DNA of 64,000 nucleotides from an uncultured Clostridia bacterium (GCA_947581635.1 CANPVE010000001.1:62001-126000); one strand, 5' to 3'. Counted from the stretch's first letter, positions 52,066 through 61,806 are shown. A program made the numbers and translations. The notes: generated from the letters alone by a model not told the origin.

Positions 52066-52884
52066 TTACTGAACCAGCGACGGGGAAAGCATATTGAGAT
52101 AAATTATACCCGTGCATACAGCCGCTGTTGTAACGAATGCCACAGCGTCGCGGAATCTGTAACGCAGCACATTCAGACGGGTGCGCCCGCTGCCGCTCGT
52201 GTAGCAGCGGCAGTCCATGGCGGTAGCCAGATCAAACGCGCGCCGGAATGACGAGATAAGGAGCGGTATGACTATGGGTATCAGAGCCTTTGCGCGCTTC
52301 ATCACGCCTCCGTTCTCCATGTCGGCGCCGCGGGCCTTTTGGGCGTCCATTATCTTCTCGGTTTCCTCGAGCAGCGTGGGAATGAATCTGAGCGCTATTG
52401 TCATCATCATTGCAAGCTCGTGTACGGGAATTTTGATCCAATTCAGCGGGGCCAGCAGCCGTTCAATTGCGGCTGTGAGGTCGGTGGGGGAGGTTGTATA
52501 GGTGAGCATCGAACTGATTATGATTATCAGCACAAGCCTCATTGCGATAAACGCACTTTGCCACAAGCCCTCGGCGGTTATGGTGAATATCCACCATTTA
52601 AACACCACCGTGTCGCCGCCGATATACAGCATATTGAGCACTGATGTGAAAATTATCAAAAACCAGATTGCCTTTAACCCCTTGAAATACATCTTGGGCG
52701 ATATGCGCGTAATCAGCATTGATATGAATGTAAAGCCGAGCATCAGCCCCATGGAAAGCATATTTCTCGCAAGAAATACAAAGATTATGAGCGCGGCCAT
52801 TGTGATTATCTTCATGCGCGGGTCCATTCTGTGAATGAAAGATCTCCCCGGCATGAACTGCCCTATCGTGATATCGGATATCAT
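52066..52884 (-). CDS. ecfT: ECF transporter transmembrane component EcfT
   Basis: The shared membrane scaffold of ECF vitamin transporters, coupling the two ATPases to exchangeable S components such as the one at 2.9 kb. 272 aa with several TM helices (MKIITMAALIIFVFLAR) and the coupling-helix motifs with Ala-Arg-Gly: AQKARGADM, and SFRRAFDLATAMDCRCY. It overlaps ecfA2 by 4 nt. Confidence 0.93.
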   Translation of the reverse strand: MISDITIGQFMPGRSFIHRMDPRMKIITMAALIIFVFLARNMLSMGLMLGFTFISMLITRISPKMYFKGLKAIWFLIIFTSVLNMLYIGGDTVVFKWWIFTITAEGLWQSAFIAMRLVLIIIISSMLTYTTSPTDLTAAIERLLAPLNWIKIPVHELAMMMTIALRFIPTLLEETEKIMDAQKARGADMENGGVMKRAKALIPIVIPLLISSFRRAFDLATAMDCRCYTSGSGRTRLNVLRYRFRDAVAFVTTAAVCTGIIYLNMLSPSLVQ

Positions 52885-53762
52885 TGAACCGCACCCCCCT
52901 TGCGGCCCGCTCCACTGAGATATTCCAGAGCCGCCGCTTTTGCCTGCTCCATTGTATATATACCCGCGTCGATGTCCGCGCCGAGCCGTTTGAGTTCCAA
53001 AAACACCTGTGTAACCTGCGGCACTTTCAGTCCGATTTCGGAGAGATGACCGCCCTGTTTGAATATGTTCGCGGTTGTGTCGAACATCTCTACATTGCCG
53101 CGATTCATCACCAACACGCGGTCGGCGACGCGCGCGATATCCTCCATCGAGTGCGACACGAGCAGCACAGTGCTGCCGGTCTGCTCGCGGTAATTCTTAA
53201 TTTGATTAAGTATTCTGTCGCGCCCGCGAGGGTCAAGTCCTGCGGTCGGTTCGTCCAGAATCAGAACTCTGGGTTCCATAGCGATAACGCCTGCGATGGC
53301 TGCCCTGCGTTTTTCCCCGCCCGAGAGGTCAAACGGCGATTTATCCAGCAATTCTTCCTTTAGCCCCACGAATTCCGCCGCCTTACGGACAGTCCTGTCA
53401 AGCTCGTCCTTGTCCTTAATCCCCTTGTTGGTAGGCCCAAAGGCTATATCTTTGTAAACGGTCTCCTCAAAGAGCTGATATTCGGGATATTGGAATACCA
53501 ATCCCACCTGAAACCGCACGTTTCTTATTTCCTTTGGCTTTTCCCAGATATCAGCTCCGTTCAACAGCACTCTGCCGGATTCGGGCTTTAGAAGTCCGTT
53601 GAGAAGCTGAACTAACGTGGACTTGCCCGAACCCGTATGTCCGATAACGCCTATAAATTCCCCCTCGTTTATTGAAATATTGGCGCCGTTAAGCGCGGTC
53701 TTTTCAAAGGGAGTACCCTTGCCGTAAACAAAGCGCAGATCTTGTGTTTCGATTAATGCCAC
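52881..53762 (-). CDS. ecfA2: ECF transporter ATPase EcfA2
   Basis: ABC ATPase of about 293 aa: Walker A GHTGSGKST, Q loop VFQYPEYQLFE, signature LSGGEKRR, Walker B RVLILDEPTAGLDP, H-loop VSHSM. GTG 53762 is favoured because GGAGG lies 8 nt upstream; TTG 53768 is only 2 nt from it. The C-terminal extension (about 240-293) is typical of the EcfA dimer interface. Confidence 0.93.
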   Translation of the reverse strand: MALIETQDLRFVYGKGTPFEKTALNGANISINEGEFIGVIGHTGSGKSTLVQLLNGLLKPESGRVLLNGADIWEKPKEIRNVRFQVGLVFQYPEYQLFEETVYKDIAFGPTNKGIKDKDELDRTVRKAAEFVGLKEELLDKSPFDLSGGEKRRAAIAGVIAMEPRVLILDEPTAGLDPRGRDRILNQIKNYREQTGSTVLLVSHSMEDIARVADRVLVMNRGNVEMFDTTANIFKQGGHLSEIGLKVPQVTQVFLELKRLGADIDAGIYTMEQAKAAALEYLSGAGRKGGAVQ

Positions 53763-53884
53763 GGGCAATTCCTCCTTTTCGATTTAATAAACAGCAAAAA
53801 AAAATAGCAAAAAACATCAAATTTTTTAAAATGAGCGCGCGAAGTATTAATTATTCCTCTTCAAATTCCCGTCGTGAATTTCCG

Positions 53885-54775
53885 CTATCTGTGCCTTACG
53901 GCAAATATAGCCCTTGCACATTCCTCCGGGGTCAGCACATCGGCGGGAATGTCGTAGCCCATGCCGCGCAGATATTGCGCAAGCTCGGTGGATTGCGGCA
54001 CGTCGAGATGATGTTTACGCAGCATATCTATGTGAGAAAACACTTCGCTCGGCTTGCCCTCGGTCAATATCTTTCCGTCGTCTATAATTATAACGCGGTC
54101 GGCGCGCGCTGCCTCGTCCATGTAGTGGGTGATGAGCACGACCGTGATTCCAAGTTCGCCGGTCAGCTTGTCGATAGTGTCCATGACCTCCTGTCTGCCG
54201 CGCGGGTCGAGCATGGCGGTGGGTTCATCGAAAACTATACACTTCGGGCGCATGGCTATAATTCCCGCGATTGCCACGCGCTGTTTTTGTCCGCCCGAGA
54301 GCTTGTGTGGGGCGTGTCGGCGATACTCGTACATTCCGACGGCTTTGAGGGCGTCGTCCACCAGAGCGCGGATTTCCTTCGACGGTATGCCGAGATTTTC
54401 GGGACCGAATGCCACGTCCTCCTCGACGATGGTGGCCACGAGCTGATTGTCGGGATTTTGAAACACCATACCGACTGTGCGGCGTATTTCGGTGAGCAGG
54501 GATTCGTCCGACGTGTCCATGCCGCTCACCAGTACTCTGCCGCCGCTCGGCAGGAGAATGGCGTTCATATGCTTTGCGATGGTAGATTTACCTGAACCGT
54601 TGTGTCCGAGAAGCGCCACGAATTCTCCCTTGCGTATGTCTATTGATACGCCGCGCAGAACCTTCTTCGGCTCAGTGCCATCGGTGCTCTCGTATTCAAA
54701 ATACACATCTTGCGCGGAGATCTGTACATCTGAGGCGCTTTGAGAGATGTCCGAGGTGATGTTAATGTTTTCCAT
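53885..54775 (-). CDS. ecfA1: ECF transporter ATPase EcfA1
   Basis: 296-aa ABC ATPase: Walker [11 protein letters not shown] loop [11 protein letters not shown], signature LSGGQKQR, Walker [15 protein letters not shown]-loop ITHYM. The QNPDNQ motif distinguishes EcfA1-type subunits. It is first of the three-gene motor operon; 122 nt without a gene separate it from ecfA2. Confidence 0.93.
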   Translation of the reverse strand: MENINITSDISQSASDVQISAQDVYFEYESTDGTEPKKVLRGVSIDIRKGEFVALLGHNGSGKSTIAKHMNAILLPSGGRVLVSGMDTSDESLLTEIRRTVGMVFQNPDNQLVATIVEEDVAFGPENLGIPSKEIRALVDDALKAVGMYEYRRHAPHKLSGGQKQRVAIAGIIAMRPKCIVFDEPTAMLDPRGRQEVMDTIDKLTGELGITVVLITHYMDEAARADRVIIIDDGKILTEGKPSEVFSHIDMLRKHHLDVPQSTELAQYLRGMGYDIPADVLTPEECARAIFAVRHR

Positions 54776-54835
54776 AGTAAATTCCTTTTGTCTTGTGTTA
54801 GAAGATATTCCGAAAGGCCGAGCCCTCCGAAATTT

Positions 54836-55702
54836 TTATTGCCTGCGCCACGTAGCAGTCGCTCCACAGGGGAGAATAAGCCCCGTTTCAGTCACCGGAA
54901 GTCCGATTTCGTCCGCGCTTATCGTGCCGCCGAATTTTGGCTGCAATATGGCGCCGTTGAGGTAATTCATTACCGACGGGCTAAGTCCCGTGGTGTAACT
55001 GTTTATATTGAAGAAGAGCGGATCGTCCGAAAGCACATTTGAGCAAAGCTCTACCAGCGAATACACTTGATCCTCCAACTTCCAGACCTCTCCGCCGGGA
55101 CCCCTGCCGTAGCTGGGAGGGTCCATTATAATCGCGTCGTAGCGGTTGCCGCGCCGAATTTCGCGCTGTACGAATTTAATGCAGTCGTCCACTATCCAGC
55201 GCTGCGGCAGCTTATCCAGATTTGATGAAGCGGCGTTTTCGCGCGCCCATTGGGTCATTCCTTTTGAAGCGTCGACATGGCATACATTTGCGCCCGCCGA
55301 CAGACACGCCAGCGTCGCGCCGCCCGTGTAAGCGAAGAGGTTGAGCACCTTTACAGGGCGGTTGGCGGAAGTTATAATTTGCGCCATATCGTCCCAATTG
55401 ACCGCCTGCTCTGGGAAAAGACCGGTGTGCTTGAATCCCATGGGCTTTATGTTAAAGGTGAGCGACTTGTAGCGAATCTGCCATACATCGGGGATTTTTT
55501 TCATCACTTCCCACTTACCGCCGCCCGATGACGAGCGGTGATAGCGTGCGTGCGCATTGTTCCACAGGGGATTTTTCTTCGGGGTGTTCCAGATTATCTG
55601 CGGGTCGGGACGTATCAATATTATGTCTCCCCAGCGCTCCAGCCTTTCGCCCGATGATGCGTCGATAAGTTCATAATCCTTCCAATCCTTTGAATATCTC
55701 AT
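54836..55702 (-). CDS. SAM-dependent methyltransferase, RlmI/RlmK-like
   Basis: A 288-aa class I methyltransferase of the group that modifies rRNA. SAM motif VLNLFAYTGGATLACLSAGA, the acidic VDASKGM, and the motif IV DPPSYGRGPGGEVWK. The N-terminal part (RWGDIILIRPDPQIIW) is the small beta domain of this family. It lacks a PUA domain of full RlmI. The target base is not decidable. The start overlaps the end of the mutase-like gene (ATGA), so the two are coupled. Confidence 0.88.
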   Translation of the reverse strand: MRYSKDWKDYELIDASSGERLERWGDIILIRPDPQIIWNTPKKNPLWNNAHARYHRSSSGGGKWEVMKKIPDVWQIRYKSLTFNIKPMGFKHTGLFPEQAVNWDDMAQIITSANRPVKVLNLFAYTGGATLACLSAGANVCHVDASKGMTQWARENAASSNLDKLPQRWIVDDCIKFVQREIRRGNRYDAIIMDPPSYGRGPGGEVWKLEDQVYSLVELCSNVLSDDPLFFNINSYTTGLSPSVMNYLNGAILQPKFGGTISADEIGLPVTETGLILPCGATATWRRQ

Positions 55703-57177
55703 GGCTGTTTTTTATCCCCTGTATCATTGTTATCGCTTTTATCCGACTTGCCGTCATTTTTATCGGAGGGCTTTGCCTCATATATCGGACCGTTTTTCTC
55801 TTTAAGGCTCTTGCGGACAAGCCGCTCGGTCTGTTCGATTACTCCCTCAACCTGTCTCGGATTTATTCCTTCTACAATTATCTCGATTTTGTTGCGTTCA
55901 GGTTTAGCCAGTGTAATTCTGCCGTCGCCCGAAAGGTATGAACGGAGTGTATTTATCTGCTCCGGAAGATCGGTGGAATTGAATGATGGCAGACACGCCC
56001 CGGACGGGATATTGACGATCGAAACCTTGCGTATGAGTTTTGGAATATCGCGCGAAAGCTGGTCAAGCGACATACCGGTGTAGTTTATGCAGGCGAGCAG
56101 CATTACGGCTGTCAGCAGACCGTCGGGAACAGCCGAAATTCTGGGGAAGATTATGCCCGCGTCCCTGTCAACAGCCATCAGAACGCCGTTGCCCTCTGGG
56201 CTTGCCGAGTCGAAATTCTCAAATTCCTCGATCAGATAGCTGTAATCGCCGGTAACTGTTCGGCAATCGACGCCCATTGACTTTATATATGGAGCAAGAG
56301 CGGCGTGACAGCTTTCACTCAACATTACGGTTTTGGAAGCCGCGTCGTCATGTGTCTCCGAACCGAAGATGCGTCCGAATATCGCGGCAAGTTTCTCTGT
56401 ATCGATGAGCCTGCCGTCAGCGTCGGATACAAAGCAGGTTTCGCCGTTTGCGGTGAAAGCGAATCCTACATCACTGTGAGAATCCTTTACAAACTCAATA
56501 ATGGCGGCGGATTTTTTATAGGGGACGTTCTGAAACGTATTGTCACGCTCATAAACGGCAACGTCTATTCCCATTTGTTCAAACAAATCCTTAGCGAACA
56601 TCGCGGACGCGCTGTCTATGCAGTCCACCGCGACCTTCATTTTCTCGAAGATCGTAAAATTAGATGCGCCCAGAAGGTTGTGACGGTACATATTTAAAAT
56701 TCGGCTGTCCGCCCGTTTTATTTTGCCCGCCTGCTTGCTATTGAGGGATGCATGACTGTCTATGGTAGCGTGTATGGACTGCAAAAGCTCGCCGGTAACG
56801 GGTTTGCCGTTGCTCCGGTAGAATTTTAGACCGCTCACGTCGTAGTCAAACGAACCGCCCGTTATCATCACGCCCATGAGAGCGTCGCACCTGGCTGTCA
56901 GGAATGAGACAGCGCCCGAAGGCACGGTTCCGAGGGTCAGCACATCGGCGCCCGCGGCGCACAGAGCGGCGGACACCGCAGCTTCCATCATATCCGAGGC
57001 GGGACTGGTATCGTGTCCCACTATCACTCTCTGCCTGTTGCCACGTGTGCTGGCGCGTCCGCCCAGGCGATTGAATGCGGCGGCGGCGGCGTGTTCCGCC
57101 TGATAGATGTCTATTGTCTCTCCGAGCGTGCCGTAAAAGGCGGCTCTGTCGTTTGTGATTTTCATTTGTTTATACAT
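55699..57177 (-). CDS. Phosphohexomutase-fold protein lacking the catalytic loops
   Basis: A 492-aa protein with the four-domain layout of phosphoglucomutase/phosphomannomutase. The active-site loops are changed. The phosphoserine loop, in active enzymes (T/S)ASHNP, reads ITGGSFDYD (105-113), so the catalytic Ser-His pair is gone although GLKFY after it is kept. The Mg2+ loop DGDADR reads FTANGET (241-247). The sugar loop GEESGH is not found (SPEGNG). The phosphate loop RPSGTEP reads LAKPERNK. It ends in a charged tail of Asp, Lys and Asn. It probably has no mutase activity and may act as a binding or regulatory protein. Neighbours: a methyltransferase downstream and a GNAT gene upstream. Confidence 0.82.
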   Translation of the reverse strand: MYKQMKITNDRAAFYGTLGETIDIYQAEHAAAAAFNRLGGRASTRGNRQRVIVGHDTSPASDMMEAAVSAALCAAGADVLTLGTVPSGAVSFLTARCDALMGVMITGGSFDYDVSGLKFYRSNGKPVTGELLQSIHATIDSHASLNSKQAGKIKRADSRILNMYRHNLLGASNFTIFEKMKVAVDCIDSASAMFAKDLFEQMGIDVAVYERDNTFQNVPYKKSAAIIEFVKDSHSDVGFAFTANGETCFVSDADGRLIDTEKLAAIFGRIFGSETHDDAASKTVMLSESCHAALAPYIKSMGVDCRTVTGDYSYLIEEFENFDSASPEGNGVLMAVDRDAGIIFPRISAVPDGLLTAVMLLACINYTGMSLDQLSRDIPKLIRKVSIVNIPSGACLPSFNSTDLPEQINTLRSYLSGDGRITLAKPERNKIEIIVEGINPRQVEGVIEQTERLVRKSLKEKNGPIYEAKPSDKNDGKSDKSDNNDTGDKKQP

Positions 57178-57213
57178 TCCTTTCGGGCAGAATTGTTGAC
57201 TATGCCGGGATAT

Positions 57214-57726
57214 TTAAATTGATTTTTCCATTAAATAAAAGTCGCCCTTTCGCCATGTGACTACCCCTGTTTTGTGGTATCCCAAATTACTGTACAGCCT
57301 GAGCGCGAAGGGATTGAGAGTGAAACAGTCCAACCGAATTGAACGCGCGCCCATTTTTCCTGCCTGTGCTTCTATGTAAAGCATGGCTTGATGTGCGATC
57401 CCTTTGTGCTGATATTTTGGATTCACACAAAGCCGATGCACAATCAGCGCGGTTTCATCGGGATAATTCCAATTGCCGCTGCTATATTCCCCGTCACACT
57501 CGCGGTTTATTACATAGGCGCACACTATTTCGCCGTCGAGCTTTGAAATGAACATCTGATTTTTCAATATATCATTTTGCAGAGTTTGTCGGTCGGGGTA
57601 AACCTCGTCCCATTGGTGAATTCCGTCGTGCTCCATCTTTTCTACGGCGGCACGGAATATAGTGAAAATATCTTCTAAATTTTCGATGAGCGCGGGGACA
57701 AATCTTAATTCGTGGGAAAAATCCAT
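57214..57726 (-). CDS. GNAT-family N-acetyltransferase
   Basis: A 170-aa acetyltransferase: LIVHRLCVNPKYQHKGIAHQ holds the acetyl-CoA loop (here Q-x-x-G-I-A), followed by LDCFTLNPFALRLYSNLGY. The substrate is unknown; the WxxxYP start (QWDEVYPD) is common among GNATs of Firmicutes. It starts 9 nt after the ruvB stop, so it ends the ruv transcription unit. Confidence 0.88.
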   Translation of the reverse strand: MDFSHELRFVPALIENLEDIFTIFRAAVEKMEHDGIHQWDEVYPDRQTLQNDILKNQMFISKLDGEIVCAYVINRECDGEYSSGNWNYPDETALIVHRLCVNPKYQHKGIAHQAMLYIEAQAGKMGARSIRLDCFTLNPFALRLYSNLGYHKTGVVTWRKGDFYLMEKSI

Positions 57727-57735
57727 ATCATCACC

Positions 57736-58857
57736 TCAATCAAACAGCGACTGCTGCTCCGAGACTCCGGTGGGATTTGGCGGTTTCATACCGAGATGAA
57801 GGTACGCCGCGTTGGTGACGCAACGTCCTCGTGGAGTTCGCGCCAAAAAGCCTATCTGCATGAGGTACGGCTCGTACACGTCCTCTATTGTGACGGCCTC
57901 TTCGCCAATGGCGGCGGCGATCGTCTCAAGACCGACAGGGCCGCCGTTGTAAAAATTAATTATGCCCGAAAGCAGCAGGCGATCGATCTTGTCCAAGCCA
58001 AGCTCGTCTATCTCTTGCCTGTCGAGAGCCATTCGAGCTATGTCGCAGGTGATTACGCCGTTACCCACCACCTGGGCGAAGTCGCGCACACGCTTGAGCA
58101 GCCGATTGGCTATGCGCGGAGTGCCGCGCGATCGCGAAGCCAGTTCCAGTGCTCCTTCGCGGTCGATAGCTATGCCGAGGATTCCCGCAGAACGCTCCAC
58201 GATGTCGGCAAGCTGTTCTGGTGTATACAATTCCAGACGCAGTACCACGCCAAATCGATCGCGCAAAGGCGCCGAGAGCTGCCCCGCGCGTGTGGTCGCT
58301 CCCACAAGGGTAAATTTAGGCAGCGGAAGATGATAGCTCATCGCGCCCTGTCCCTTGCCGGTCATTATGTCTATAGCGAAATCCTCCATCGCTGGATAGA
58401 GTATCTCTTCGACGGTGCGGGAGAGGCGGTGAATTTCGTCTATGAAAAGAACATCGCCCGTGTTCAGTGAACTGAGCAGCGCGGCCAGATCCCCGGGGCG
58501 CTCAATTGCGGGGCCCGAGGTTATCCGCAGACCTACGCCCATTTCGTGAGCTATAATGCCCGCCAAAGTGGTCTTGCCCAGACCGGGCGGACCGTAGAGC
58601 AGGCAGTGGTCAAGGCTCTCGTGACGTGCGAGCGCGGCGCTTATATATATTGAAAGGTTCTCCTTTACCGTATCCTGTCCGATATAAGAATTCAGATTTT
58701 GCGGACGCAGAGGGTTCTCGGCCTCGGCGTCCTCGGGGGTGTATTCGGGGTCAACTATTCGGTTTTCGTAGTCCATGTCGTTCGCGCTGTCAAGATACGC
58801 GCTTTCCATCTCGTCGAACGACACGGAATTCATTTCGTTATCTTTCTTTTTTTTCAT
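57736..58857 (-). CDS. ruvB: Holliday junction helicase RuvB
   Basis: AAA+ motor that drives branch migration with RuvA. 373 aa; Walker [10 protein letters not shown], Walker [14 protein letters not shown], sensor [18 protein letters not shown] and the winged-helix C-terminus ([17 protein letters not shown]). About 45 acidic residues precede the usual start ([11 protein letters not shown]), longer than the ~20 in Bacillus. 85 nt downstream of ruvA. Confidence 0.97.
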   Translation of the reverse strand: MKKKKDNEMNSVSFDEMESAYLDSANDMDYENRIVDPEYTPEDAEAENPLRPQNLNSYIGQDTVKENLSIYISAALARHESLDHCLLYGPPGLGKTTLAGIIAHEMGVGLRITSGPAIERPGDLAALLSSLNTGDVLFIDEIHRLSRTVEEILYPAMEDFAIDIMTGKGQGAMSYHLPLPKFTLVGATTRAGQLSAPLRDRFGVVLRLELYTPEQLADIVERSAGILGIAIDREGALELASRSRGTPRIANRLLKRVRDFAQVVGNGVITCDIARMALDRQEIDELGLDKIDRLLLSGIINFYNGGPVGLETIAAAIGEEAVTIEDVYEPYLMQIGFLARTPRGRCVTNAAYLHLGMKPPNPTGVSEQQSLFD

Positions 58858-58942
58858 ACTTCAAAAATCCCTCTGCAAGAAACGATTAACTTATCAATCC
58901 CAACGCCGCCGCGTGTTCCAACGGTTTTGGCTGAACCATTAG

Positions 58943-59551
58943 TCACATACCCTTTGCCATTTCCACGAGCGCGAGGCGGATAATTTCCTCGGTGGGAAGT
59001 GTTGCATCGAGCTTTGCCACCAATTGCGCCGCCTCGGAGGGCTGACAGCCCAGCACCATAAGCGCGTTGACTGCCGCCGCCGCATTTGACGGCGTGGACA
59101 ATGCCGCCGCGCCGCGCGCTCCCGATGGCATTTCTGTGGGAGCGCCCATGCTCTTGAATTTATCCTTTAATTCGAGAACCACGCGCTGTGCTGTTTTTGG
59201 CCCCACGCCATTGGCCCGGGTTATCGCCTTGTAGTCGCCCGAACCTACAGCCAGCGCCACTTCTTCGGGGGTGAGGGTGGATAAAATGGAAACGGCGGCC
59301 TTGGGTCCTATGCCGGATACCGATATCAACATTCTGAAGCAGCTTAATTCGGTTCTTTCGGAAAAGCCGTAGAGCGTTATGGAGTTCTCGGTCACGTTCA
59401 TGTAGGTGTAGAGCGTAACCGTCGAACCCTGCTCGGGCAGCCGCGTTATTGTCGACATGGATGTGTAGCACTGAAACCCCACACCGCCGCATTCTATTAC
59501 CACAAAATTCGGCTCGGCGGTGAGGTATTTGCCTGTGAGACTGTATATCAT
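58943..59551 (-). CDS. ruvA: Holliday junction binding protein RuvA
   Basis: 202 aa: OB-fold N-terminus (MIYSLTGKYL, GVGFQCYTS), two helix-hairpin-helix motifs (LISVSGIGPKAAVSIL; ITRANGVGPKTAQRVV) and a C-terminal domain that binds RuvB (ALMVLGCQPSEAAQLV). Standard length. It starts 18 nt after ruvC. Confidence 0.96.
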   Translation of the reverse strand: MIYSLTGKYLTAEPNFVVIECGGVGFQCYTSMSTITRLPEQGSTVTLYTYMNVTENSITLYGFSERTELSCFRMLISVSGIGPKAAVSILSTLTPEEVALAVGSGDYKAITRANGVGPKTAQRVVLELKDKFKSMGAPTEMPSGARGAAALSTPSNAAAAVNALMVLGCQPSEAAQLVAKLDATLPTEEIIRLALVEMAKGM

Positions 59552-59569
59552 GATTTTGGTTTGTCCTCT

Positions 59570-60097
59570 TTATTTCCTGTTATTGTTGTTTTTGTAATTG
59601 TACTCAGACATATCCAGTCTGCGTCTTACCGTGCGGTTTTGAGCGTGGCATATTGCTATTGCCAGAGCGTCGGCGGTGTCGTCGGGCTTGGGTATGTCTT
59701 TCAGACAGAGCAGTCTGCGGGTCATCTCCTGCATCTGCGGTTTGATCGCCTGACCGTAGCCTGTTACGGACTTCTTGACCTGGAGCGGAGTGTATTCGTA
59801 GATCGGCACGCCCTTGAGCCGCGCCGCCAGCAGTATAACGCCGCGCGCTTCCGCAACTCCTATTACGGTCTTGGCATTGTTGGCGTAATACAGCCTTTCT
59901 ATTGAAAGCGCGTCGGGTTTGCGTTTGTCTATAAGCTCCACCGTGCGCCTGAATATTACCTCCAGTCGCTTGTCAAACGGCTCGCCAGCCCTGGTGACGA
60001 TAGAGCCGTATTCCACGGGAATAAACCTCGGCGGTTCGTAACGCACAAAGCCGAATCCCACGATAGCGTATCCCGGATCAACTCCCATAATCATCAT
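59570..60097 (-). CDS. ruvC: Holliday junction resolvase RuvC
   Basis: 175-aa RNase H-fold endonuclease: catalytic D7 in MGVDPGYA, E in LSIERLYY, and the C-terminal DDTADALAIAICH. It cuts four-way junctions symmetrically and works with RuvAB, encoded next. First gene of the operon, divergent from infC. Confidence 0.96.
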   Translation of the reverse strand: MMIMGVDPGYAIVGFGFVRYEPPRFIPVEYGSIVTRAGEPFDKRLEVIFRRTVELIDKRKPDALSIERLYYANNAKTVIGVAEARGVILLAARLKGVPIYEYTPLQVKKSVTGYGQAIKPQMQEMTRRLLCLKDIPKPDDTADALAIAICHAQNRTVRRRLDMSEYNYKNNNNRK

Positions 60098-60235
60098 AGC
60101 TGCTTCCCTCTTTCGTCAGGTGTTTTGGCCTGTGCCGGATAAAAAAATCATACTGTCAGATAATTATATCATATGTTGATGTGCATATTCAATATACAAT
60201 TTGCCCTTTTTTTGATTTAACACGGAAAAAAATAC

Positions 60236-60264
60236 TTGACAAATACGCCGATGTATGGTATATT
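60236..60264 (+). promoter_or_regulatory. Promoter of infC-rpmI-rplT
   Basis: TTGACA (60236-60241), 17 nt, TATATT (60259-60264). A leader of about 190 nt follows. Confidence 0.8.
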
Positions 60265-60384
60265 TAATCAGACAATAAAGCAGTTGGCAGGCTTATCCTC
60301 CCTCACCCCCGCTCTCGCTCGCAGGCGGACGGTCAATATTCGCTTTTGAAACGCGCTGTTTTTGGCGTGTTTTGTTGGTGTATT

Positions 60385-60422
60385 GCATGGGGAAAGTGTG
60401 GCTTTGCTCCGTGCTTTTTTGT
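60385..60422 (+). terminator. Leader terminator of infC operon (attenuator)
   Basis: GCATGGGG (60385-60392) pairs with CTCCGTGC (60407-60414) with G-T pairs and is followed by T6. It stands between promoter and infC. In Bacillus the same operon is controlled by ribosomal protein L20 through a leader terminator; this looks like the equivalent. The L20-binding structure itself was not derived. Confidence 0.6.
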
Positions 60423-60461
60423 TGACTTAAAAATTATCTTTTTATTTGGGGGTGCTTGGTC

Positions 60462-60983
60462 ATAGGCAAAGAACAACAGGTGCAGATCAACGAAGATATT
60501 CGTGACAAGGAAGTGCGAGTCATCGGGCCCGGCGGGGATCAACTCGGTATAATGAGTTCGTCGGAGGCTCTGAATAAGGCGGCGGAGGCTAACCTCGATT
60601 TGGTTAAGATAGCTCCGCAGGCAACTCCACCCGTCTGCAAAATCATGGACTACGGAAAATACCGTTTTGAACAGCAAAAGAGAGAAAAGGAAGCCAAAAA
60701 GAATCAGCGCACAGTTGATATCAAGGAGGTCAGACTTTCGCTCAACATAGACACGCATGACTTTGAAACCAAGGTCAAGCAGGCGACTAAATTTGTTCAG
60801 GGCGGAGACAAGGTCAAGGCTACCATTAGATTCAAGGGTCGTGAACTGGGGCATCCGGAGCACGGTCTGGAAATCATGAGGAAATTTGCCAAGGCCCTGG
60901 AGGACGTAGCGGTCGTGGAAAAGCCCGCAAAGCTTGAAGGACGCAGCATGATGATGTTCCTTGCGGCTAAGCCCAACAAGTGA
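60462..60983 (+). CDS. infC: Translation initiation factor IF-3
   Basis: 173 aa. The N-domain INEDIRDKEVRVIGPGGDQLGI, the linker KRE KEAKKNQR and the C-domain (IDTHDFETKVKQATKF, RFKGRELGHPEHG) are all present. GGGGGTG (60448-60454) is 7 nt before ATA 60462 but only 1 nt before TTG 60456. No ATG or GTG is suitably placed, so the start is probably the rare ATA, as infC in many bacteria uses AUU/AUA for self-control by IF-3. TTG 60456 is the alternative and adds two residues. Confidence 0.93.
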   Translation: MGKEQQVQINEDIRDKEVRVIGPGGDQLGIMSSSEALNKAAEANLDLVKIAPQATPPVCKIMDYGKYRFEQQKREKEAKKNQRTVDIKEVRLSLNIDTHDFETKVKQATKFVQGGDKVKATIRFKGRELGHPEHGLEIMRKFAKALEDVAVVEKPAKLEGRSMMMFLAAKPNK

Positions 60984-61008
60984 GATTAAATTGAGGAGGA
61001 TATTCAAA

Positions 61009-61212
61009 ATGCCTAAAATTAAGACACACAGCGGTGCAAAAAAGCGTTTTAAGATAACAAAGAACGGCAAGGTGCTGCACGGTAAGACAAACAGAAGACA
61101 TAAGCTCAACAGCTCTAAGAAATCCACAAAGCGCAAGAGAAACCTGAGAAAGATTGCCGTTACGGACAAGACAAATGTAGCTCAGGTAAAGAGACTTCTT
61201 CCCTACAAATAA
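61009..61212 (+). CDS. rpmI: 50S ribosomal protein L35
   Basis: 67 aa, very basic: MPKIKTHSGAKKRFKITKNG, HKLNSSKKSTKRKRNLRK. The start is ATG 61009 with GAGGAGG upstream. Middle gene of the infC operon. Confidence 0.97.
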   Translation: MPKIKTHSGAKKRFKITKNGKVLHGKTNRRHKLNSSKKSTKRKRNLRKIAVTDKTNVAQVKRLLPYK

Positions 61213-61277
61213 TCGGTAATTTCAGGTTCCGGAAGAAGCTTCATTATTCAAGACTATATATTTGGAGGTAACATATA

Positions 61278-61634
61278 ATGGCACGTGTAAAGGGAGCTCT
61301 CGCAACACGCAAGAGGAGAAAAAAGACATTAAAGCTGGCTAAGGGCTACTGGGGCGCAAGAAGCAAGCACTTCAAGATGGCTAAAGAAGCCGTTATGAAG
61401 TCGGGCAACTATGCATATGCCGGTCGTAAGGCCAGGAAGCGCGATTTCCGCCGTCTGTGGATAACCAGAATTTCCGCAGGCTGCAAGCTCAACGGCACAA
61501 ACTATTCACAGTTTATGGACGGTCTCAAGAAGGCGGGTATTGCGCTTAACAGAAAGATGCTGTCCGAAATTGCCATCAGCGATCCCAAGGCTTTTACCGA
61601 ACTTGTTGAGGCTGCAAAGGCGGCACGCAAGTAA
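61278..61634 (+). CDS. rplT: 50S ribosomal protein L20
   Basis: 118 aa with [39 protein letters not shown] and [13 protein letters not shown]. It assembles early on 23S rRNA and, in Firmicutes, represses its own operon through the leader. TGGAGG lies before ATG. Last gene, followed by a terminator. Confidence 0.97.
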   Translation: MARVKGALATRKRRKKTLKLAKGYWGARSKHFKMAKEAVMKSGNYAYAGRKARKRDFRRLWITRISAGCKLNGTNYSQFMDGLKKAGIALNRKMLSEIAISDPKAFTELVEAAKAARK

Positions 61635-61762
61635 CCTTGAGAATTTGTTTCGAATGTGGTTTTTGTTCGGTATTTCTACTGATGTTTAGCTGACATGACA
61701 GAAAATCAGGCGTGTATTTTTCAACAGGATTTTTTGTTGTGCTTTATTAAAAATTAGCAGTT

Positions 61763-61806
61763 GACTGCGCCGCAGAATTTACACCAAATTCGGGCGCAGT
61801 TTTTTG
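61763..61806 (+). terminator. rplT terminator
   Basis: GACTGCGCC pairs with GGGCGCAGT, GAATTT/AAATTC pairs inside, T6 follows. Confidence 0.85.
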
